23,683 bases of DNA from Irineochytrium annulatum (Eukaryota; Chytridiomycota; Chytridiomycetes; Chytridiales; Chytridiaceae): the NCBI GenBank assembly GCA_027600665.1, contig JADGJL010000366.1:1-23683 (forward strand), in the 5' to 3' direction. The notes beneath the pieces are model-generated. The model was given only the letters and a program-made list of their open reading frames with translations, had not been told where the DNA came from and searched no databases. This document shows, in pieces, positions 17,871 to 23,683 of the stretch; position 1 is the stretch's first letter; each line of letters begins with the position of its first letter. The position numbers and the translations under genes were made by a program.

Positions 17871-20306
17871 ATGACTTCACCCACTGCAACGCCTACGACG
17901 GCGGCCGCCGTCGTTGGAACCACCAACGTCATGTTGCTGGTTGTCGACATGCAGAAGGAACCGGTGCCAACGGACGAGATCGGTGACCTGCGCTTGAACC
18001 AGGACTCACCCGACGACGACGACGAGCCCTTCTCGGACCGCGATACTTGCTGCGGCTCGTCGCTCGTCTCGCCCGCCTCTCCAACAACCCCGCTTTCGCC
18101 CATGTCGCTCGTGACGTCTATGAGTTCTTTAGACGCGCCAGACTCGCCATCATCCGCGACATCGCCGTCGGACGACGTGGATGCGGTGCAGCCGGACGCG
18201 GGAACGTCGGCGTTAACGGCAGTCGCGTCCGTCACTCGCTCAAATGCACTCGCGCCAACTGTCTCCTCCGCCCCTGACTTCGTCACGCCACGAACGATGG
18301 ACGTCAGGCTCCTCCGAGGCCCATTCTCACCCATCCAGTTCCTCCGGCACACTACCACGACCTTCACCCGCCGTCTCACAACACCCGCTGCTACACCGCC
18401 CGAACGCACCCGCTCCAAACTCTTCCCCCTTCTCTTTAAACCTAAGTCCCGTGCCTCACCCGCCATCGTTCCACTATCCGTCGCATCCGTCTCCACCCCC
18501 GTCACCATGATACCTCCTCGCACTACCCCGCTCTCCCTCCTCGATCTCCCGCTCGAACTCCTTCGCCTAATTCTCGTCCATGTCCATCCACACGCCGTGG
18601 CCCGGATCCTTGCGCGACTATGCCGCCGCACGCGCGCGCTCCGCGACGCTGACGTCTTCGCGGACGTGTCGTTCGCCAGAGCCAATCTCGCGCTCTTTCT
18701 CACGGAGCAGACCGCGTCCGCGAGGAGGTCCGGCGTCCCCGGGAAGGCTTTGATGGCGTTGCAATCGGAGGTGGCGTTGGCGAACGCTGCGGCGGAAACC
18801 GGGATTGGGGCGGGGAATGGTGCGTTGACCCAGACGACGGCGGTAGCGCAAGGAGATCAGGCGGAGCAGGCGCATGTGCCGCACCCGAGGCCGAGGTTGA
18901 TTGACATTCAGGTGTTGAGGGCGCTGAATTGGCTGAAGCTTGGGACGTCTTATGTGCAGGCGTTGATCCTGCATCGCGGGTTCAGGAGATCGACATGTGC
19001 GATCCTAAACAGGGACCTGCGCTTCACGGAGTCGCTGTTGAAGCACCACCAATCGCCGATTGCGAAGCTGATTAATAAGGCGTTGCTTGCCGTCATCGAG
19101 TCTCGGGCAGCTGGTAGATACTAACCTGTCTCTTTATCGAACACATTTCTGACATTCAATTCATCACTAGGTCTGTCGCCCCCCTCGCTGTCCTGCTCCT
19201 CAGCCACGTCGAGCTTCTCGAACACCAACTCGTCGATCGCGGCATCGCTTGACAGCCCGACAGTGCTGCTCGTCCATCCCACGATTGCAAACTTGACATC
19301 CGGGCTCAGTGGTGGGCCAGGCATGTTCGACGTATCTAGCGATCAATACTTCGCCGTTCGATGGGTGGCAGCGACGGACGCCGCTGATTGCTTAGCCGCG
19401 ATGCTGGAGCGGTACTCCGTGCCTCCGACACCGCTTAGTCGGGAATTTGAAAGGGCTGTGAACATGGGGTAAGCCGGTTTCCTTCACACTCATTCACGGT
19501 TTTTTCTTGTTAACCCGTTATCTTCCTTCAGTCGCGAGCGTATCGTACGCCTACTCGTCGACTCTGGCCGCGTCGACCCCACCCGCCGGAACAACGTCGC
19601 TCTCTCGCAGGCCTGTCTTCATGGCCACGTCTCTATCGCCCGATACCTCCTGGAGCAGCCCGGCGTCGACGCCGCAGCTGAGGACAACAACCCTCTGCGC
19701 TCTGCAGCTGCTAACGGGAGGGACGAGGTCGTCAGACTATTGCTTGACAGGCGCGGGGTTGATATTGCCGCCAAGGATCACTACGCGATTCGCCACGCTG
19801 TGAAGAATGGACACCGGGAGGTTGTCGAGTTGCTGCTGGAAAGGGGTGGGGATCCGAGTTTGGATGGGTGTGAGAGCGTCACGTGGGTAAGCAGTCCCCT
19901 CCGTGATTACTTCGTGGAGTTTCCTTCCTCATTGGTGGCAATTTAGGCCGCCGCGTATGGCCACGTCGAAGTAATTCGTCTCCTCTTGGACCATCCGGGC
20001 GTGGACCTCTCCGCGCACAACAACCGCGCGATCCGTTTTAGCGCCGAAAACGGCTGCTGCGAGATGGTCAGGTTGCTCCTGAAGGTGCCGGGAGTAGACC
20101 CGAAGGCGAATAAATCGGAGGCGCTGAGGTGGGCGAGTCGGCACGGATATGTGGAGATTGTGAGGATGCTCATTGAGGCCGGGTGTGACGTCAGGGCGAA
20201 CCGAGGGGAGGCGGTGAGGAGGGCTGTGAGGAGGGGGCATTGGAGGGTGGTTAGATTGCTGGTGAAGGGGCTCATGAGGAGCAAAAGGGTTGACAGGGCG
20301 GAGTGA
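17871..20306 (+). CDS. F-box protein with C-terminal ankyrin repeats
   Basis: Candidate substrate adaptor of an SCF-type ubiquitin ligase. Four exons: 17871-19113, 19171-19468, 19532-19886 and 19947-20306, giving 751 residues. Residues 1-215 are Ser/Thr/Pro/Asp-rich and probably disordered. Residues about 220-265 form an F-box (PLSLLDLPLELLRLILVHVH, then ARLCRRTRALRDADVFADVSF). From about 465 to the end there are roughly seven ankyrin units, for example DEVVRLLLDRRGVDIAAKDH, AAAYGHVEVIRLLLDHPGVD and ALRWASRHGYVEIVRMLIEA. GVD is the turn typical of large fungal F-box/ankyrin families. Intron 1 (57 nt) has a TACTAAC box close to its donor. If intron 1 is retained, translation stops three codons later and only the F-box half is made. 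The substrate is unknown. The frame is consistent across all junctions. Confidence 0.88.
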
Positions 20307-21132
20307 GTAGAGTGGCGGGCAAGGGAAATTTTTTTTTGGAAAACCGTGCACGATGTATATGTTTCGAACATTTAAAGTAAGGTTGGTGTGGTGATTGTAA
20401 AGGGGAGGCTGGTGCCTGCGCTACTTCGGTGTGTTTATTTTTATTACCTTCTCAAACTTTGTATTGCCACCGCTTATCCTTACTCCGTCTTTTGCACCGT
20501 TCAAGACCATATCATTCCCTCGTCACAAACCATCACATATCCGTATGTCGCCTTTGTCGGTCTGAACTGTCCGTTGCTTCATTAGATTACTTTGCGTAAA
20601 GGTTGTCTGTTTTGTTTCTTGGGAGCGCGCTATTTTTGGCGAGATATCATCAGCACTTGCTTTTTTTTTTGTCCCGCACACCCTCAACCCCGGCTAAAAC
20701 TTTACCTCCTCCTGAACTGACTCTGTTCGATGTAAACTTTTCCGTCTCGGACCCTTCCTGGCGCCAGTTGTCATTCTCCATTTATATGGTCTTCTGCTTT
20801 TTAATTCTTTTGGCATCCACCTTATGTCGCGGAGTGTTGCTCACTCAGCGTATGTATTATTATTGACGTAACAAAGAAACGATGTTCTCGACATTCGGTT
20901 TCTAAGGTGTGCAACGGCGTGAATGTCACTGTATCCGATCTTTCCCAGCCTATGCAATAGACTTATGAAAACCAGATCGGATTTGTTCTCCATGTGTGCA
21001 ATAAAGTCACAACTCTAAGAGTCACATAAATAAGAAAAACAAAAAAAAATTTACACCCATGGAAGAGAAGATAAACAAGGTATGCATAAATATATAGGAA
21101 TACTATCAACAACAACTAAACCCATGCACAAG
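20307..21132. other. Convergent intergenic region (F-box/ankyrin and mucin-like 3' ends)
   Basis: An 826-bp region between two genes that converge, so both 3' UTRs lie here. It contains T-runs (20329-20336 and 20660-20670) and one plus-strand AATAAA at 21000-21005. Two short plus-strand frames (20388-20585 and 20603-20866) are hydrophobic but show no domain, no neighbouring exon and weak composition, so they are not called. Confidence 0.45.
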
Positions 21133-23364
21133 TTATCTATGCCTGCTTGTCCCTATTACCGCGTAGACCGATGCCGGTGGTGGTTGTGATGTCGTCGGTG
21201 ACCTCGTAAGAGTCGGCGGCGTTGCCGTGATGTAAGTCCAGCTCTCGACGGGCGTGCTTGGAGCAATATTGTACACTACCGTCGTCCTCGTGGCCGTCGT
21301 TGCCGTCTCCTCGCACGGCGCCACCGCCGGCCCCAACTCGCTCGACAACCATGTCGTTGCCGGCTTCGTTGGTCCGACGCGACTCAGTGTTGACCCACCG
21401 GACGTCTCCGTCGGCACCTCGTATGTCCCGACGACCGAACTCGACGTCGCTGTACCCGATTCCCACGTCCCCCCAACCGTCACAACTTCTGTCGTCCACA
21501 CCCATGTCACCATAGGTTCGGACGAAATGTGGGTACCCGAGGGCGTAGATATCGTCCATATCTCGGTCGTTGTGTCCGCCGGTGGCGTGAGGGGCATGCC
21601 GATAATGAGGGTGAACGTGTCGCCGGATTGGAGGACGGCCGCGTTGGCGGTGAAGGCAGACGAAGGAGGCCCACCAACGATAACCTCAATAGTTGTTGTC
21701 TCGGGCAATTGCTCCGGTGGTGGAGTGATGGGAGGCGAAGGCGGCTCCGTCGGCTTCGCAGACTCGGTGGATGTCCCGACGCTTTTCGTCTCGGTCTTTG
21801 ATACGGCATCTGTTGTAGTTACGATCTCTGTTGCCGATCTTGTTGTTCTCGTGTTAGCTGTCGACGCTTGGGTCTCTACGGTCCTCCAGACTGTCGTTGC
21901 GGACTCGGCTGTCGACGGACCCTTTGCAATCTCCGCCGTCGACGTAACCTGAGTCGTCCATATTGGTACGGCCGATGACATCGTATATTCGGTTGTCGAT
22001 GATGTTGAAATTGAAGTGACGGTCTCGGTAAGAAACTCCGTCGTTGTCAAGACATCCGTCGTCAATACTTGGGTCGGCTTCGTCTTGGTCCTCGACCCGG
22101 ATTCTGTCGCCATTGCGGGCGTGATCTCTGTCGTAGTTGTCGAATATGCCTCCGCCGTTGACATTATGGTCTCTAATGTCGTCACGGCCGACGCCGAGGT
22201 GGATATAAAGTCGGTCGTTGTCGAGAATTCTGTCGTCGCAAATTGATATCCCGTCGTAGACGCGGCCGGAGTCACCGTGCTAGCCTCAGTCATCGTGTCA
22301 CTTGTCGTCGTTAACTCGGATTTTGACGCATGGGTCGGCGTCGTCGTGTCGGTCCACGACAAGCCCGCGACCGTCGTCGACCCAACTGCTGTAGTAGTCT
22401 GGGCCCCAGATTTTGAGGTTGTCGTTGTGCCAGCCTCGGTCGACGCCTGAGTCGGCGTTGTTGCTTCCGTAGCCGACTCGTTCGCGGTTGTGGCTAAGGT
22501 CCCGAATGTTGTCGCAACGTCGGTGGTCTCAGTCGCCGTCTCAGTCGCTTGTGTCGACTCAATGGTTTCCGTTGTGATCTCGGTTGTCGTCGTCACTGTT
22601 ATCGGTGGTGGCGGAGGTGGAGCGGGCTGTCCATTGTGCACGCTCGGGCACCATGGCGGGTTTAACTTGTCAGTGACGACGTTAATGGAAGCAGACTCCC
22701 AGACGGTCTCGACGACGGATTTGTTCTGAAGTATGTAAGCTGGGAAGCCAGCAGGGCTTGTCGCCAGTATTAAGGGCGATGTGGAGTTGGCGGCTGCGGA
22801 GGTGGAGTTACCGCCGTTGGTGACCAGGGCGTTGAAATAGAGCTGCATGCCGACCGGATGGCAGAACGTAAAGGTCATGGCGCCATCGGATCTGCGGGAT
22901 AAGTCGCGTTTACGTTATTGCTTCTCTCTCGTCAAGAGTAAGCAAGCATCACCAACATGGTTCCACCCTGCACCGTCGCCAACGGTGTAGCCGTCCCAGC
23001 CGCGATCCACTGCGGTAGAACATACACGCCAAACACGTCCAACCTGACGTCGCTCGCATTCACTCCGCCATCTCCATCATCAAGGATCGCCAGCGTCAGC
23101 GAGCAGAAGACGCCCGACCGCGTCGGAAGGGCCACGCTCTGGAGCCATTGCCCACCACCGGCAGGCACACTGACATTTCCAGGCGGACCAGATGCCTGTG
23201 AGAGCGGGTAGAAGGCGTAGTTTGTTGCGCAGACGCCAGCGGCATCCTGGGCCGGTGTTGGGGTCGCAAGGAGAGGGATGGCGAGGAACTTGAGGAGAAT
23301 GCGCTGCGGGAAGGTTTCAGTGTCGAGACAAGTCCCGGCTGCGATTACGAGGAAGGCCTACCAT
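21133..23364 (-). CDS. Secreted Ser/Thr-rich mucin-like surface protein
   Basis: The family is not recognised. Three exons on minus: 23364-23362 (ATG only), 23303-22957 and 22891-21133, giving 702 residues. Residues 1-19 are a signal peptide (MRILLKFLAIPLLATPTPA), with likely cleavage before QDAAGVC. Residues 20-205 form a compact extracellular domain with four Cys (C26, C68, C127, C198), probably two disulfides, and several N-glycosylation sites (NVS, NAS, NST, NKS). A proline run near 208-214 separates it from a roughly 430-residue tract dominated by Thr, Ser, Val, Ala and Pro, typical of O-glycosylated stalks. One Cys lies near the C-terminus (APCEETATT). No hydrophobic C-terminal GPI signal or transmembrane segment is present, so attachment may be non-covalent or the protein may be released. 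An upstream in-frame ATG (23445) would bury the signal peptide and is disfavoured. Confidence 0.8.
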
Positions 23365-23683
23365 GAGAGACCTGCGGTCGACGCAGGCGGACGATCGCGA
23401 GGCCCGTGACCGATCGCCGATACTGGTGATGCCAGCGCAGATCATCGCGACAGCGCCGATCCGCGTTGGAGGTACAAGAGAGACAGTGTCTGTGTCGGGA
23501 TCTAAACTGCTGTCCAGTCGTCAAATGTGCCTTCACAAGCATTCGCTTGCAATTGTGCTTCATATTTAGGCCTATCAGGTGGCATATTTTAGTTATAGAA
23601 TTCAGAGAGGCCCAGGTTCACCCATAAGGATTATGGTCATCATTTAACTTAATCCAATGAACCACCACCACCCGCCTCCCCCC
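23365..23683. other. 5' flank of the mucin-like gene, to window edge
   Basis: This 319-bp stretch should hold the promoter and 5' UTR of the minus-strand mucin-like gene. On minus it contains a TATAACTAAAATA segment (about 23586-23602), a possible TATA region more than 200 bp upstream of the ATG. An in-frame hydrophobic reading (for example RIGAVAMICAGITSIG) precedes the ATG. It could be an alternative N-terminus or chance. The last 20 bases are a C/A-rich simple stretch. Confidence 0.4.

Noticed and set aside
17837..18703. 288-codon minus-strand frame
   Set aside because: Antisense to the F-box/ankyrin gene's low-complexity N-terminal region and F-box. Val/Arg/Ser-rich with no domain, while the plus-strand reading has a clear F-box and spliced ankyrin exons.
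20603..20866. 87-codon hydrophobic plus-strand frame
   Set aside because: It lies in the T-rich convergent 3' region, where hydrophobic frames arise by base composition. The start is weak and no homologue is recognised.
21254..21952. 232-codon plus-strand frame rich in Val, Ser and Asp
   Set aside because: It is the exact antisense of the Thr/Ser-rich stalk of the mucin-like gene. Thr/Ser/Ala codons read backwards give long stop-free Val/Ser/Asp frames. No domain, signal or neighbouring exon.
21133..23364. GPI-anchored protein assignment
   Set aside because: The C-terminus (PPPASVYAVIGTSRHR) lacks a hydrophobic GPI attachment signal, and no downstream exon providing one was found before the 3' A/T-rich region.

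Overview
The window looks like nuclear DNA of a fungus, most likely a zoosporic, chytrid-type one. The genes are split by many short introns (mostly 40-65 nt). These have GT donors, AG acceptors and CTAAC/CTGAC-like branch sites. An NST1 homologue, a family known from fungi, is present, and so is an F-box/ankyrin protein with GVD-type ankyrin units of a style I associate with chytrid expansions (from memory). No bacterial operons, tRNAs, rRNAs, CRISPR arrays or transposons were seen. All gene models below were spliced by hand. Every complete model keeps one open frame through all junctions, but no transcript data were available.

Layout, left to right. A minus-strand gene encoding a single-pass membrane protein runs off the left edge (1-368). 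Three more minus-strand genes follow: an ataxin-3/Josephin deubiquitinase (752-1769), a PTRHD1-type peptidyl-tRNA hydrolase-like protein (2354-2871) and an LTO1 homologue (3099-3748). LTO1 is divergent, across only 51 bp, from a nine-exon extended-SDR (epimerase/dehydratase-like) gene on plus (3800-5478). An AT-rich convergent gap separates that gene from the large minus-strand NST1 gene (6075-10317). A 1.3-kb divergent intergenic region leads into four plus-strand genes in a row: eIF2-gamma (11620-13190), a 17-exon coiled-coil/RING protein (13380-15877), cyclin H (16170-17497) and an F-box/ankyrin protein (17871-20306). The last gene, on minus (21133-23364), encodes a secreted Ser/Thr-rich mucin-like protein.

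Functional themes. Several genes serve core informational processes: eIF2-gamma in initiator tRNA delivery, LTO1 in Fe-S assembly on the ribosome-recycling factor Rli1/ABCE1, PTRHD1 as a Pth2-fold protein, and cyclin H in CDK7/TFIIH. Three relate to ubiquitin: the ataxin-3 DUB, a candidate RING E3 and an F-box adaptor. This is ordinary eukaryotic mixing and I see no evidence for a co-regulated cluster.

The least explained item is the 540-residue coiled-coil/RING protein. Its RING is visible only after splicing, because an intron cuts between the Pro-Cys-Gly and the His-Thr-Tyr-Cys of the zinc site, and I cannot assign it to a named family. Other points worth a look are a 9-nt microexon next to the catalytic Cys of ataxin-3, a stop-free 54-nt last intron in NST1 whose retention would add a hydrophobic tail, and an initiator-only coding exon in the mucin-like gene.
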